Shown one piece after another: positions 33,610 through 42,920 of a stretch of DNA of 64,000 bases. The notes under the pieces are model-generated. The model made no database searches, had not been told where the DNA came from, and saw only the letters and a list, made by a program, of their open reading frames with translations. How positions within the stretch are numbered: position 1 is the first letter of the stretch; each line of letters starts with the position of its first letter. The stretch is from an uncultured Eubacteriales bacterium (GTDB lineage Bacteria > Bacillota > Clostridia > Oscillospirales > Acutalibacteraceae). Made by a program: the position numbers and the translations under genes. The DNA lies in NCBI GenBank assembly GCA_934456435.1, contig CAKSHH010000010.1, positions 1-64,000 on the forward strand. Direction: 5' to 3'.

Positions 33610-34233
33610 TTATTCAAATGAAACCTTTTCAGCCTTTTCCGCAATGTCGTTGGGACCGTCTTTCCAAATCGGCACGCACTTCTGAGTGAGCTTGTCGTTG
33701 GAATCAAAGCGGAACTGGATTTTGTATCCGAGACCATTATAGCTTACGCTGCCGTCCTCGTATTTCTGCGTTTCCCAGCTAAAAATCGGGGAATAGCCCT
33801 GAGCGGCAAGGGTGTGGTCAACGGTAAAGGTTATGCACCACAGAAGCAGAAGTCCAGCAACGCACATCAAAATAATCTGAAGAGCGTTGAACTTCACCTT
33901 TTCCTTCGGCTTTTTAACAGCAGCGTGATCCTGCGAGCCGTAAAGGTCGGTGCTTTCCGTAAGCTCTATGGTGGTTGAAGTTTCGTCAATTATGCAAACG
34001 GCTTCCGAACCGTTGCTATCGTTGTCATTATCCTCAACGCTGTGTACGTCAACCGTTTCTGCCGGTTCCTCTTCAACGTCCTCCTCTTCGTTATCGGATC
34101 TGCCGGAAAGGATATCAACGCTTTCATCCTCCGCAACGGTATCGCTCAAATTAAAGTTTATTCTGTTTTCCGCCGAGGTGCTTTCAAGAAGCTCATCAAT
34201 CTTGTCGAGCTTCTCCTTTTTATTCTCTTCCAT
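33610..34233 (-). CDS. Single-pass membrane protein with acidic cytosolic region, unknown
   Basis: A 207-aa protein. The first ~110 residues are very acidic and polar (NEEEDVEEEPAETVDVHSVE) and probably disordered. One transmembrane helix follows (ILMCVAGLLLLWCITFTV), then about 60 external residues containing YSPIFSWETQKYEDGSVSYN. GGAGGT precedes the ATG at 34233. The external part resembles small clostridial surface domains whose function is not known. It has its own promoter. Confidence 0.75.
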   Translation of the reverse strand: MEENKKEKLDKIDELLESTSAENRINFNLSDTVAEDESVDILSGRSDNEEEDVEEEPAETVDVHSVEDNDNDSNGSEAVCIIDETSTTIELTESTDLYGSQDHAAVKKPKEKVKFNALQIILMCVAGLLLLWCITFTVDHTLAAQGYSPIFSWETQKYEDGSVSYNGLGYKIQFRFDSNDKLTQKCVPIWKDGPNDIAEKAEKVSFE

Positions 34234-34260
34234 AGTGTACCTCCAAATAATCTTACAATA

Positions 34261-34288
34261 ATTATATACTATCAAGAAATTAAATCAA
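34261..34288 (-). promoter_or_regulatory. Promoter of the acidic membrane protein gene
   Basis: On the minus strand TTGATT (34288-34283), 16 nt, TATAAT (34266-34261), 28 nt before the ATG. Confidence 0.6.
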
Positions 34289-34344
34289 GAGAAATTTAAG
34301 ATTTTTTACATTCTTTTAATATGATTTGGTCATTGAACAGCCGA

Positions 34345-36033
34345 TTACGAAAGCTTTTTGCACTCCAATATCAGCGAATTTGAGCAGGAGAGCGAAACTT
34401 TATCGCCCTCTTTCAGCAGGAGCATATCTTCGTGGCTTGATGCTTTTGCTTTGTAAATACGGTTATCTGTGTCAATTAGATAGATGTATGTGTTGCCGTC
34501 AATGTCGATGTATTTTATCTGCGAAACGGTTATAGTGACGTTGTCGGTAGGCTTAACCGCAGTTGAATCATCAATTCCGAGCAAATCTTTATATTTTGCA
34601 AGGCACTCCGCCTGAGTTGCGGCGGTAGAAACAATATTGTATTGCTCAACGTTGACTGCGGCATACAGCTTGACAAGTCCTCCCGAATCCTTGAGCACCA
34701 TAATGTAGGTCGGCTTGCCGCTGACATTTATCAGCGACGGAAACGATGCCTGATATCCTTTTTCCTGAACCTCGCCCTCTGCGGCAGCCATAGCTGATTT
34801 TTCGTCGGCTCCGGCTATCGTGTAATAGAAGCTTCGTCCGGTTCGCTCATTGGCAAGGAGGAAACCGATATTTGAGCTGTCGCCGTTGACCGATGTAACT
34901 CCCGTATAAATCCATATATCACCGTTTTTGGCGACATAACCGTAGTCGGAGATCGGCTTGCTGTCGCCGCTTCCGTCCGAAGTGTATTCGGTCACCTGCT
35001 TACAGCCCTTTTTGCCGACAAGACTGTTGAGGTATCCGTTCTTTAGCATTCCGAACCAGTTGTACTGGCGGCAGATCAAATCGCCGTCAAATATAACATC
35101 GACCCAGTTCGGCGCATTTTCAACGGGAGACATAAAAACGTTACCCGTCACGGGGTCGAGGAATATAAATTTCTTTACGGTTTTTCCGCCGAAAAGAGAG
35201 ATCGTGTTATCATACACCGATGCGATGTAGTAGGGCTTTCCGTCTTCATCAATTTCAAAATGGATGTTGCCGATCATGGCTGTCGGATATTTCAACCATA
35301 TATGACGGCGGGCGTTTTGAAAGAAATGTGCTGACGGAACATATTTCATGCCCTCCGAGTCATTGAATGACGCGGACATAGAAACGGGGTCAACGGTAAT
35401 ATAGCCCCGAACGCCCTCGGATTTATTGTTGAGCCACTTGAAAAAGCCTGCATACTCAAGCGCCGAAACCTTTACGGGCTTACCCTTGTAATCAATTTGA
35501 GTATAATTGTCGGAAACGTTAAACTGGCTGACGTTGGAAAGAGATCCGATTTCTCTGTCGCCGAGCATCTTGGCAGAAGCCGTATCCATCAGCGCAATTG
35601 AATCTGTGCCGACCGATTCGCTTATGTCTTGAGAAAATTCGGAGTCCGTAATGTCGAGAATGGCAGCATATTTTTGAGCGTTAAAAAACGTGCTTCCGAA
35701 AATCTGTATGAGTATGAACAGCGCCAGAAGAGCAATCGGAACAATGTACGGCTTAGCGTTAAAGGAAAGCTTCTTGACCTGTTTCTTCCGTCCCTTGGGA
35801 CCGACATCTTTCTTGAAAACAATATATCCGAAATCGGAGTGACCGAGAGCAAGCCTGCGAAGAACGCAAAATGCCGCGGAAGCGATAATCGCCAACAGCC
35901 AAAGAGCCTGCGACTTTGGATTAAGCGGAATACAAAGACCGAAAAAGCCGATAAGAAGTATCAGCACGGTAACTGCCGCCGCGAAAATTGTCGGGGCAAC
36001 ATTTTTCTTTTTATTTGCAGAGTTCTTTTTCAT
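34345..36033 (-). CDS. Membrane protein with large extracytoplasmic domain, unknown
   Basis: A 562-aa protein. Three hydrophobic segments occupy roughly residues 15-130, two close together (TIFAAAVTVLILLIGFFGL and ALWLLAIIASAAFCVL) and one near PYIVPIALLALFILIQIFG. The remaining ~430 residues are outside the cell and carry beta-rich repeats, including GKPYYIASVYDNTISLFGG and an OB-like C-terminal module (YIYLIDTDNRIYKAKA). I do not recognise a catalytic motif or named family. A terminator for it is not evident. Confidence 0.75.
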   Translation of the reverse strand: MKKNSANKKKNVAPTIFAAAVTVLILLIGFFGLCIPLNPKSQALWLLAIIASAAFCVLRRLALGHSDFGYIVFKKDVGPKGRKKQVKKLSFNAKPYIVPIALLALFILIQIFGSTFFNAQKYAAILDITDSEFSQDISESVGTDSIALMDTASAKMLGDREIGSLSNVSQFNVSDNYTQIDYKGKPVKVSALEYAGFFKWLNNKSEGVRGYITVDPVSMSASFNDSEGMKYVPSAHFFQNARRHIWLKYPTAMIGNIHFEIDEDGKPYYIASVYDNTISLFGGKTVKKFIFLDPVTGNVFMSPVENAPNWVDVIFDGDLICRQYNWFGMLKNGYLNSLVGKKGCKQVTEYTSDGSGDSKPISDYGYVAKNGDIWIYTGVTSVNGDSSNIGFLLANERTGRSFYYTIAGADEKSAMAAAEGEVQEKGYQASFPSLINVSGKPTYIMVLKDSGGLVKLYAAVNVEQYNIVSTAATQAECLAKYKDLLGIDDSTAVKPTDNVTITVSQIKYIDIDGNTYIYLIDTDNRIYKAKASSHEDMLLLKEGDKVSLSCSNSLILECKKLS

Positions 36034-36151
36034 ATTTTCTCCTTTTTACACTTAGAACTGAGAAAATTCTACAACATTATGCTTATACTGTCAATCTGAT
36101 TTTGAATTACTGATGTAAAAACGAAAAAATTTAGTTATTTTTTATATTTGT

Positions 36152-36180
36152 TTGAAAATATTATTACGATATGATATAAT
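36152..36180 (+). promoter_or_regulatory. SigA promoter of the SPFH/zinc-ribbon/TPM operon
   Basis: TTGAAA (36152-36157), 17 nt, TATAAT (36175-36180), leaving a leader of about 115 nt before the first ATG. Confidence 0.7.
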
Positions 36181-36300
36181 ACTTTTGAAATATATCACAT
36201 CGGCAAAACCATGAGGAAAAATTTGCGGTGTGAGAAAAAATGTGCTCGGTGATTTATTGGGCGCAGGACAAAAAATCAAACCCTGAAAGGAGCAATTATT

Positions 36301-37713
36301 ATGGGACTTATTAAAGCAGGAGCAGGAGCTCTGGGCGGAACACTTGCAGATCAATGGAAAGAATTTTTCTATTGCGAGGCATTGCCGAACGACGTGCTCA
36401 TGAGAAAGGGCGAAAAGCGCACAAGCGGACGCTCTTCAAACACAAAGGGAAATGACAACATTATTTCCAACGGTTCGGAAATAGCCGTTGCCGATGGTCA
36501 GTGTATGATTATCGTTGAGCAGGGCAAGATCGTTGATGTCTGTGCCGAGCCGGGCGAGTATACATACGATACCTCGACCGAGCCGAGCATTTTCTCGGGC
36601 AAGTTCGGCGACAGCGTTAAAGAAACATTTAAGACGATCGGCAAGCGCTTCACCTACGGCGGTGACACGGGCAAGGATCAGCGTGTTTACTATTTCAACA
36701 CAAAGGAAATAATCGGCAACAAGTTCGGCACGGCAAACCCCATCATGTTCGAGGTAGTTAACAACAGAATCGGCATGAGCAGAACCGTTCAGGTTCGCTG
36801 TAACGGCGTTTATACTTACATAATCTCCGACCCGCTCAAGTTTTATACAAGACTTTGCGGTAATGTTGAAAGTGAATTTACAAGAGATGCGATTGACGAT
36901 CAGCTTAAGGTTGAATTCATAGATGCGCTTCAGCCCGCATTCGGCGCCCTTGCCGAGCAGGAACTGAGACCGGCACAGATTCCGTCAAAGGCAAATGAGC
37001 TCAAATCGGCAATGAACAATGCCCTCAAGGACGAGTGGGTAGAAAACAGAGGTATTTCTGTTGAGAAAATCGCACTCAACCCGATCACACTCACAGACGA
37101 CGATATGAAGAAGATAAACGAGATGGAGGATGCGGCAAGCATCGGTTCCAATCCGTTTATGATGGCAGGCAGAATGACGAACGCAACGGCAGACGCAATG
37201 CAGACAGCCGCAGGCAACTCGGCAGGCGCAATGACAGGCTTCATGGGAATGGGCATGGTCGGAATGGGCGGACAAGGCGGATTCGGAGCGGCTCAGAACC
37301 TTTACAATATGGGCGCACAGCAGCAGGCAGCATCTGCACCCGCAGCACCTGCGGCAGACTCATGGAAATGCTCGTGCGGAGCAACGGTAGCGGGCAAATT
37401 CTGCCCCGAATGCGGCGCAAAGAAGCCCGAGCCGGTACAGGCAGACGCTTGGAAATGCTCATGCGGAGCGAACGTAACAGGCAAATTCTGCCCGGAATGC
37501 GGTTCACCGAAGCCGGCGGCAGATAACGGCTGGACATGTGCGTGCGGCGCAGTAAACAAGGGTAAGTTCTGTCAGAACTGCGGCGCAAAGAAGCCGGAGG
37601 GAGCACCGCTTTATCGCTGCGACAAGTGCGGCTGGGAGCCTGAGGATCCTCATAATCCTCCGAAGTTCTGCCCTGAGTGCGGCGACCCGTTTGACGATAA
37701 CGACAAGCAGTGA
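36301..37713 (+). CDS. SPFH-domain protein with four C-terminal zinc ribbons (YdjI-like)
   Basis: A 470-aa protein. The N-terminal ~290 residues form a YdjI-type SPFH/band-7 region (FFYCEALPNDVLMRKGEKR, EQGKIVDVCAEPGEYTYD). A Gly/Met/Ala-rich linker follows (GFMGMGMVGMGGQGGFG). Three tandem zinc ribbons of the form WKCSCGA-x6-FCPECGAKKP and a fourth (RCDKCGWEP..FCPECGD) end it. In Bacillus the homologue helps to place a PspA-type membrane-stress protein. AAAGGAG precedes the ATG. It heads a three-gene operon. Confidence 0.88.
   Translation: MGLIKAGAGALGGTLADQWKEFFYCEALPNDVLMRKGEKRTSGRSSNTKGNDNIISNGSEIAVADGQCMIIVEQGKIVDVCAEPGEYTYDTSTEPSIFSGKFGDSVKETFKTIGKRFTYGGDTGKDQRVYYFNTKEIIGNKFGTANPIMFEVVNNRIGMSRTVQVRCNGVYTYIISDPLKFYTRLCGNVESEFTRDAIDDQLKVEFIDALQPAFGALAEQELRPAQIPSKANELKSAMNNALKDEWVENRGISVEKIALNPITLTDDDMKKINEMEDAASIGSNPFMMAGRMTNATADAMQTAAGNSAGAMTGFMGMGMVGMGGQGGFGAAQNLYNMGAQQQAASAPAAPAADSWKCSCGATVAGKFCPECGAKKPEPVQADAWKCSCGANVTGKFCPECGSPKPAADNGWTCACGAVNKGKFCQNCGAKKPEGAPLYRCDKCGWEPEDPHNPPKFCPECGDPFDDNDKQ
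37365..37595 (+). repeat. Three tandem zinc-ribbon coding repeats
   Basis: About 75-78 bp units inside the SPFH gene each encode a CxC-x8-CPEC (third unit CQNC) zinc ribbon. The units have diverged at synonymous sites but keep all four cysteines. Confidence 0.7.
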
Positions 37714-37739
37714 TAAGCATCATAAAGGAGGAATGAGCT

Positions 37740-38834
37740 TTGAGCGTATTGCAGGAATATAAATGTCCTTGTTGCGGCGGAGCAATTGAATTTGACAGTC
37801 AAAGTCAGAAGATGAAGTGTCCGTATTGCGACACGGAATTTGACGTTGAAACACTCAAAAACTACGACGAAAGCCTGAAAAAAGACTCTGAGGACAGTAT
37901 GCAGTGGGAGACCTCGGCAGGCACCGAGTGGCAGAGCGGAGAAGCGGACGGACTGAGAAGCTATGTCTGCAAATCCTGCGGCGGCGAAATTGTCGGCGAC
38001 GAGACCACGGCTGCAACCTCATGCCCGTTCTGCGGCAATCCCATTGTTATGATGGGTCAGTTTTCCGGAGCATTGAAGCCCGATATCATTATCCCGTTTA
38101 AGCTGGATAAAAAAGCCGCAAAAGACGGCTTGCAAAAGCATTTGACCGGCAAGCGCCTTTTGCCAAAGGTATTTAAAAGTCAAAATCATCTGGATGAAAT
38201 TAAGGGAATTTATGTTCCTTTCTGGCTGTTTGACGCAGATGCCGATGCAAGCGTACGTTACCGGGCAACAAGTGTAAGAACATGGAGCGACAGTAAGTAC
38301 GATTATACCGAAACGAGCTATTACAATGTTTTCAGAGCAGGCACGGTCGGATTTGAAAATGTTCCGGTCGACGGTTCATCAAAGATGCCGGATGACCTTA
38401 TGGAATCGGTTGAACCGTTCAATATCGGCGATGCCGTCGATTTCCAGACAGCGTATCTTGCCGGATATCTTGCCGACAAATACGATGTTACGGCGGACGA
38501 AAGTGTTGACAGAGCCAACGAGCGAATCAAGCGCTCAACCGAGGAAACATTTGCCTCTACGGTAAAGGGATACACTTCCGTTGAGGCGGAATCTTCGACC
38601 GTAAATCTGCATAACGGAAAAGCCAAATATGCCCTGTATCCTGTGTGGATTCTCAACACGACGTGGAAAAACGAGAAATACACCTTTGCCATGAACGGAC
38701 AGACAGGTAAATTCGTCGGAAATCTTCCGATTGATACAGCTGCGGCGCTCAAGTGGTTTGCAGGTCTGGCAGTCGGCGCAAGCATTGTAACATACGGAAT
38801 AACAATACTTTTAAACCTTTTGGGAATTATATGA
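37740..38834 (+). CDS. Zinc-ribbon membrane protein (YdjG-like)
   Basis: A 364-aa protein with two N-terminal TFIIB-type zinc ribbons (YKCPCCGGAIEF with MKCPYCDTEF; then CKSCGGEIV with CPFCGNPI). A large middle domain and a C-terminal transmembrane segment (GASIVTYGITILLNLLG) follow. The start is TTG at 37740 with AAAGGAGG 8 nt upstream. The order after an SPFH gene and before a TPM gene matches the Bacillus ydj membrane-stress set. It is probably a membrane-anchored adaptor; no enzyme motif is seen. Confidence 0.87.
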   Translation: MSVLQEYKCPCCGGAIEFDSQSQKMKCPYCDTEFDVETLKNYDESLKKDSEDSMQWETSAGTEWQSGEADGLRSYVCKSCGGEIVGDETTAATSCPFCGNPIVMMGQFSGALKPDIIIPFKLDKKAAKDGLQKHLTGKRLLPKVFKSQNHLDEIKGIYVPFWLFDADADASVRYRATSVRTWSDSKYDYTETSYYNVFRAGTVGFENVPVDGSSKMPDDLMESVEPFNIGDAVDFQTAYLAGYLADKYDVTADESVDRANERIKRSTEETFASTVKGYTSVEAESSTVNLHNGKAKYALYPVWILNTTWKNEKYTFAMNGQTGKFVGNLPIDTAAALKWFAGLAVGASIVTYGITILLNLLGII

Positions 38835-38847
38835 GGAGGATTGAGTC

Positions 38848-39705
38848 ATGAATAAAAAAATAGTTTCAATTCTTTTCGCTTTTGTTCTCTGTTTCTGTAT
38901 GGTTTTACCGGCATTTGCGGTTACGGGTTCTACGAAAATCAACGGATTTGCCGATGAATACAGCCGGGTGATTGACTATGCAGGCGTAATTCCGCAGCAA
39001 GAGGAAGATAAGCTTGTTGAACAGTTTGACGAAATTGCAAACAGGCAAAAGGTGGATATCGTAATTTGCTTTACAAACAGCCTTGACGGAAAGAGAACCT
39101 CGGATTATGCCGAAGCTCTTTACGAGAAACATAATTACGGCTACGGCGAGAACAAGGACGGCATAATGCTTCTTGTCAGCTTCGAGAACCGTGACTGGTA
39201 TATCGCAACGAGAGGATATGCTATTCAGGCGTTCACCGATGCAGGAATTCAGTACATAGGCAATCAGATCAAGGGTGACCTCGGTGATGAAAATTACTAT
39301 GCCGCGTCGGAATACTTCGGACGTCTTTGCGACGAGCTCATAACCGATGCCAAGAACGGCAATGTATATGACGAACCGATGGGTGCTGTAGATGACGAAG
39401 ATGACGGCTCTGTTTTGCCCCCGCCGATATGGATTCTCATTTCAATAGCTGTAGGCGTTGTTATTGCATTTATCGTTGTCGGCAGTATGAAGAGGAAGCT
39501 TCATACGGTAAATATGCATGCGGCGGCAAATAACTATCTCAAAAACGGCAGCCTCAATATAACCGAGAGCAACGATATATTCCTTTACAGCAATGTGACA
39601 AAAACCGCTAAACCGCAGGATAACGACAGCAACAGCGGTTCAGGCAGCAGTACGCATGAATCGTCGTCGGGCAACACCTACGGCGGTGGCGGCGGAAAGT
39701 TCTGA
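38848..39705 (+). CDS. TPM-domain exported protein (YdjH/YgcG-like)
   Basis: A 285-aa protein. A signal peptide (SILFAFVLCFCMVLPAFA) is followed by a TPM/PF04536 domain (VIDYAGVIPQQEEDKLVEQF, GIMLLVSFENRDWYIATRGY). A transmembrane helix (ILISIAVGVVIAFIVVGSM) and a Ser/Gly-rich cytosolic end (GGGGGKF) complete it. It is the last gene of the operon before a terminator. TPM proteins take part in membrane protein quality control or photosystem repair elsewhere; here a membrane-stress role is inferred from the operon. Confidence 0.88.
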   Translation: MNKKIVSILFAFVLCFCMVLPAFAVTGSTKINGFADEYSRVIDYAGVIPQQEEDKLVEQFDEIANRQKVDIVICFTNSLDGKRTSDYAEALYEKHNYGYGENKDGIMLLVSFENRDWYIATRGYAIQAFTDAGIQYIGNQIKGDLGDENYYAASEYFGRLCDELITDAKNGNVYDEPMGAVDDEDDGSVLPPPIWILISIAVGVVIAFIVVGSMKRKLHTVNMHAAANNYLKNGSLNITESNDIFLYSNVTKTAKPQDNDSNSGSGSSTHESSSGNTYGGGGGKF

Positions 39706-39726
39706 TTCACACAAACAATAAAAAGC

Positions 39727-39776
39727 AAAGGCTATAATCCATATTTGCAAACGATTGTGGATTATAGCCTTTTTAT
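39727..39776 (+). terminator. Strong intrinsic terminator of the SPFH operon
   Basis: The 15-bp stem AAAGGCTATAATCCA/TGGATTATAGCCTTT is followed by TTTATTTT. Confidence 0.92.
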
Positions 39777-39787
39777 TTTAAACCGAC

Positions 39788-39868
39788 TTAATTGACGGCT
39801 TTCTTTTCTGCTTTTGTTTTAAGCATGGTGAAGAGCACCATGACAGCAACGCCTATGAGGACGGTTGC
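39788..39868 (-). pseudogene. 3' remnant of a membrane protein gene
   Basis: A 26-codon minus-strand segment encodes a hydrophobic helix and a basic tail (ATVLIGVAVMVLFTMLKTKA, then EKKAVN) before TAA. It is cut off upstream by an in-frame TAG and has no start or ribosome site. It looks like the last transmembrane helix of a lost transporter between the terminator and the LysR gene. Confidence 0.5.
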
Positions 39869-39919
39869 CTAATTACATGATGCTTGAATCATAAATATGC
39901 ATTCAATATTCTTAATCAA

Positions 39920-40807
39920 TTATATACTTTTCTGTTCCAGGATCATTCGTTCGAGCTCTTTTGATGCCATGCTGAACGATTGATCCTTTCTTTTTATCAA
40001 GACGACGCTTCGCTCCGGGATCTTTTCTTTAAGGTCGATCGTGCAGATATTGTTATTCTCCTGCAAAAACTCTTCGGGAACAAATCCGATGCCGAGATCG
40101 GCTTCAACCATCGGCAAAATTTGGTCGGCGGTGAAAGCCTCAATGTCGGGGCGGAAAGGCAAGCCGTGATCGGTGAAAAGCTTTGAGTAAAATTCAAAAG
40201 ATTTTGTATCGGTGCCGAGTGATATCAAAGGGTAGTCAAGCAGCTCGGACAGGGAGACCTTCCTGCCGATTAGTGATGCAAATGCTTTTGAGCATACGGC
40301 TGCCTCATTAACTGGTTTTATCTTTGTTTCCGCGAGTGACGCTGAACGAATTGTCGGAGTGGTTACGACCGCGATATCTGCAATTCCCTCTCTCAAAGCG
40401 GAGATCGCCTGCGGAGTGGAATGGTTGCTGATTTTGATATGTATTCCGGGATAAAGCATTCTGTATTTTTTGAAAACAGGCAGAAGCAGACAATGCAGAG
40501 CCACCTCGCTGGCGGCAACATATACCGTTCCCGTCTGCATATTGCGGCTCTCGGTAAGCTCCGCTTCACCGGCTTCAATATGCTCAAAGGCAATGCGGAT
40601 ATGACTGTAAAGCCGCTCTCCTTCGGGAGTGAGCTTCATTCCGCTGTGACTTCTGAGAAAAAGCGGACAGCCGAGCTCGCTTTCAAGATTTTTTATTGTT
40701 CGGGTCAGGTTGGGCTGATTGTTCAGCAGAAGCTTTGCCGCTTGCGTTATATTTCCGTATTTTGCAACATAATAAAAGACCCTGTAATAATCATAGCTTA
40801 TATACAC
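39920..40807 (-). CDS. LysR-family transcriptional regulator
   Basis: A 295-aa regulator. The winged helix-turn-helix (GNITQAAKLLLNNQPNLTRT) and a periplasmic-binding-protein-like effector domain fit the family. The start is GTG at 40807, after GAGGTG; the longer open frame upstream has no ribosome site and overlaps the operator. It is divergent from the aspartate aminotransferase gene with a 16-bp perfect palindrome between them, so it probably controls that operon in response to a metabolite. Confidence 0.92.
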   Translation of the reverse strand: MYISYDYYRVFYYVAKYGNITQAAKLLLNNQPNLTRTIKNLESELGCPLFLRSHSGMKLTPEGERLYSHIRIAFEHIEAGEAELTESRNMQTGTVYVAASEVALHCLLLPVFKKYRMLYPGIHIKISNHSTPQAISALREGIADIAVVTTPTIRSASLAETKIKPVNEAAVCSKAFASLIGRKVSLSELLDYPLISLGTDTKSFEFYSKLFTDHGLPFRPDIEAFTADQILPMVEADLGIGFVPEEFLQENNNICTIDLKEKIPERSVVLIKRKDQSFSMASKELERMILEQKSI

Positions 40808-40828
40808 AGCAAACACCTCTATATATAA

Positions 40829-40844
40829 ATTTGATATATCAAAT
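40829..40844. promoter_or_regulatory. Perfect palindrome, probable LysR binding site
   Basis: ATTTGATATATCAAAT is fully self-complementary and fits the LysR T-N11-A type. It lies 22 nt from the LysR start and 16 nt upstream of the -35 for the aminotransferase gene. Confidence 0.65.
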
Positions 40845-40859
40845 ATATAAATTATAGAT

Positions 40860-40888
40860 TTTACATATATATTCAGTTGCATTATAAT
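40860..40888 (+). promoter_or_regulatory. Promoter of the aspartate aminotransferase-argG-purA group
   Basis: TTTACA (40860-40865), 17 nt, TATAAT (40883-40888), 57 nt before the start codon. Confidence 0.7.
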
Positions 40889-40944
40889 ATGGCTGTTCTT
40901 GAAAGTCAAGGACAATTATTTATAGATTGCTAAAGGTCGTGTTG

Positions 40945-42234
40945 ATGATGGATTACAAAAAAGCCGACGCTTCCGAACTGGCTTTTGAAAAAGAAAAGAG
41001 CATCAAAAGGCTTAATGAATACACAAAAAGCGGAATGTCTCTTGACCTTTCAAGGGGAAAGCCGTCGGGCGAACAGCTTGAATTGTCGTTAAAAATGCTT
41101 GATGTGCTGGATCACCGCAGTATTCTTGACAGCGAGAACGGCATGGACTGCCGCAACTACGGCGGACTGGACGGTATTCCCGAAGCGAAACGTCTCTTGG
41201 CTCACATTATGGGCACACATTCGGCAAACACGATCGTTGGCGGAAACAGCAGTCTGACGCTTATGTTTCAGGTAATCAGCCACGGCATGACGGACGGAAT
41301 ATGCGGCGGAACCCCTTGGCAGGAGGTTAAGGGACGCAAGTTCCTTTGTCCCGTTCCCGGATACGATCGTCACTTTGCGATAACGGAGCACTTCGGATTT
41401 GAGCTTGTCCCTGTTAAGATGAATGAAGACGGCCCCGATATGGACGAGGTCGAAGAGCTTGTTAAAGATGAAAAGGTAAAGGGTATATGGTGCGTTCCGA
41501 AGTACCAGAATCCGACCGGCATCGTCTTCAGTGATGAGGTCGTTCGCCGCTTTGCAAATCTCAAACCTGCGGCGGATGATTTCCGTATATTCTGGGATAA
41601 CGCTTATTGTGTTCACAGCTTTGACGGCGAGTGTGCCGAAATTCCCGATATCATTGAGGAATGTCAGAAAGCGGGAAACGCCGATTTGGTTTATGAGTTT
41701 TGTTCAACGAGTAAGATCACATTTCCGGGTGCCGGAATTTCAGCGGTTGCATCAAGTCCTGCAAACCTTATTGATCTCAAATCTTTTCTGAAATATGCAA
41801 CGATCGGTCCCGACAAGCTCAACCAGCTTCAGCACGCGAGATTTTTCAAAAGCAGTACGGGTCTGCGTTCCCACATGAAAAAGCACGCGGCAATTCTCAA
41901 GCCGAAATTCAACGCGGTTTTTGAAACCCTTGACAAGGAATTTGGAGACACAGGGATCGCCGATTGGACGAAGCCGACGGGCGGATATTTCCTGTCTTTT
42001 AACACCTTGCCCGGCTGTGCGTCGAAAGTCGTTAAGATGTGCGCCGACTGCGGAGTTAAATTCACACCGGCAGGCTCAACATATCCCCACGGCATCGACC
42101 CGGAGGACAAAAACATAAGGCTTGCGCCGTCCTTTGCAACGGTTGAGGAAATAACTAAGGCTATCACGATTTTAAGTCTCTGCACAAAGATTGTTTCGAT
42201 TGATAAAATTATGAAAGAACGTGACCAAGCGTGA
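40945..42234 (+). CDS. Aspartate aminotransferase, MocR-like class I family
   Basis: A 429-aa PLP enzyme of the aspartate aminotransferase type that resembles MocR effector domains but lacks their DNA-binding part. The PLP lysine is in FCSTSKITFPGAG, the N-terminal signature is LDLSRGKPSGEQL, and KYQNPTGIVFSD is the PLP-pyridine region. AAAGG lies 8 nt before the ATG at 40945. It makes aspartate from oxaloacetate. Downstream argG and purA both consume aspartate, which gives the operon a common theme. Its stop overlaps the next gene by 4 nt. Confidence 0.88.
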   Translation: MMDYKKADASELAFEKEKSIKRLNEYTKSGMSLDLSRGKPSGEQLELSLKMLDVLDHRSILDSENGMDCRNYGGLDGIPEAKRLLAHIMGTHSANTIVGGNSSLTLMFQVISHGMTDGICGGTPWQEVKGRKFLCPVPGYDRHFAITEHFGFELVPVKMNEDGPDMDEVEELVKDEKVKGIWCVPKYQNPTGIVFSDEVVRRFANLKPAADDFRIFWDNAYCVHSFDGECAEIPDIIEECQKAGNADLVYEFCSTSKITFPGAGISAVASSPANLIDLKSFLKYATIGPDKLNQLQHARFFKSSTGLRSHMKKHAAILKPKFNAVFETLDKEFGDTGIADWTKPTGGYFLSFNTLPGCASKVVKMCADCGVKFTPAGSTYPHGIDPEDKNIRLAPSFATVEEITKAITILSLCTKIVSIDKIMKERDQA

Positions 42235-42905
42235 GCAGCATTAAGCATTTTCACGGTCAAATGTCCGATCATTTCCGCACGGCAATTTTTATCATACTTT
42301 CCGGCGGATTTCAGGACGCTTATACATATATATCCCGCGGAGGAGTTTTTGCGAATGCTCAGACGGGCAATATCGTCCTTATGAGCTCGGCGATATTTGA
42401 CGGAGATGCAAGCAGAGTTTTCAAGTATCTGATTCCTGTCGTATCATTTCTGTTGGGCATAGCCACCGCCGAAATCATACACATGCATTTCAAGCATTTT
42501 GAAAAAATACATTGGAGACAGATAATACTTTTTTCGGAGATTATTCTGCTGTTCATAGTAGGATTTCTTTCGCACCGTGTGGATTACCTTGCCAATGCGC
42601 TCGTTTCTTATGTGTGCGCCCTGCAGGTACAAACGTTTCATAAGGTCAGGGGACACGCTTATGCGAGCACTATGTGTATAGGCAATATGCGGAGCGGCAC
42701 CGAGGCATTGTGCGTTTATTATCACACACGGGATAAGGAAGTGCTGAAAAAAGCATTGACATATTTTTCCGTTATTTTGGTTTTTGCGCTCGGCGCAGGA
42801 ATCGGAAGTTTTATAACAAAGATTGCAGGAGACAAATCAATCTGGATTTGCTGCGTCCTGTTATCAATAAGCTTCGGTATGATGTTCGTACCGGAAAAAG
42901 AATAA
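42231..42905 (+). CDS. YoaK/DUF1275-family membrane protein
   Basis: A 224-aa protein with about six transmembrane segments. The family opening IILSGGFQDAYTYISRGGVF and NAQTGNIVLMS are present. The GTG start shares the GTGA overlap with the aminotransferase stop, which shows translational coupling. The biochemical role of DUF1275 is not settled; a transport function is possible. Its place between aspartate aminotransferase and argG may mean a related amino acid substrate, but this is only context. Confidence 0.85.
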   Translation: MSSIKHFHGQMSDHFRTAIFIILSGGFQDAYTYISRGGVFANAQTGNIVLMSSAIFDGDASRVFKYLIPVVSFLLGIATAEIIHMHFKHFEKIHWRQIILFSEIILLFIVGFLSHRVDYLANALVSYVCALQVQTFHKVRGHAYASTMCIGNMRSGTEALCVYYHTRDKEVLKKALTYFSVILVFALGAGIGSFITKIAGDKSIWICCVLLSISFGMMFVPEKE

Positions 42906-42920
42906 AAGGAGTTTTTGAAA

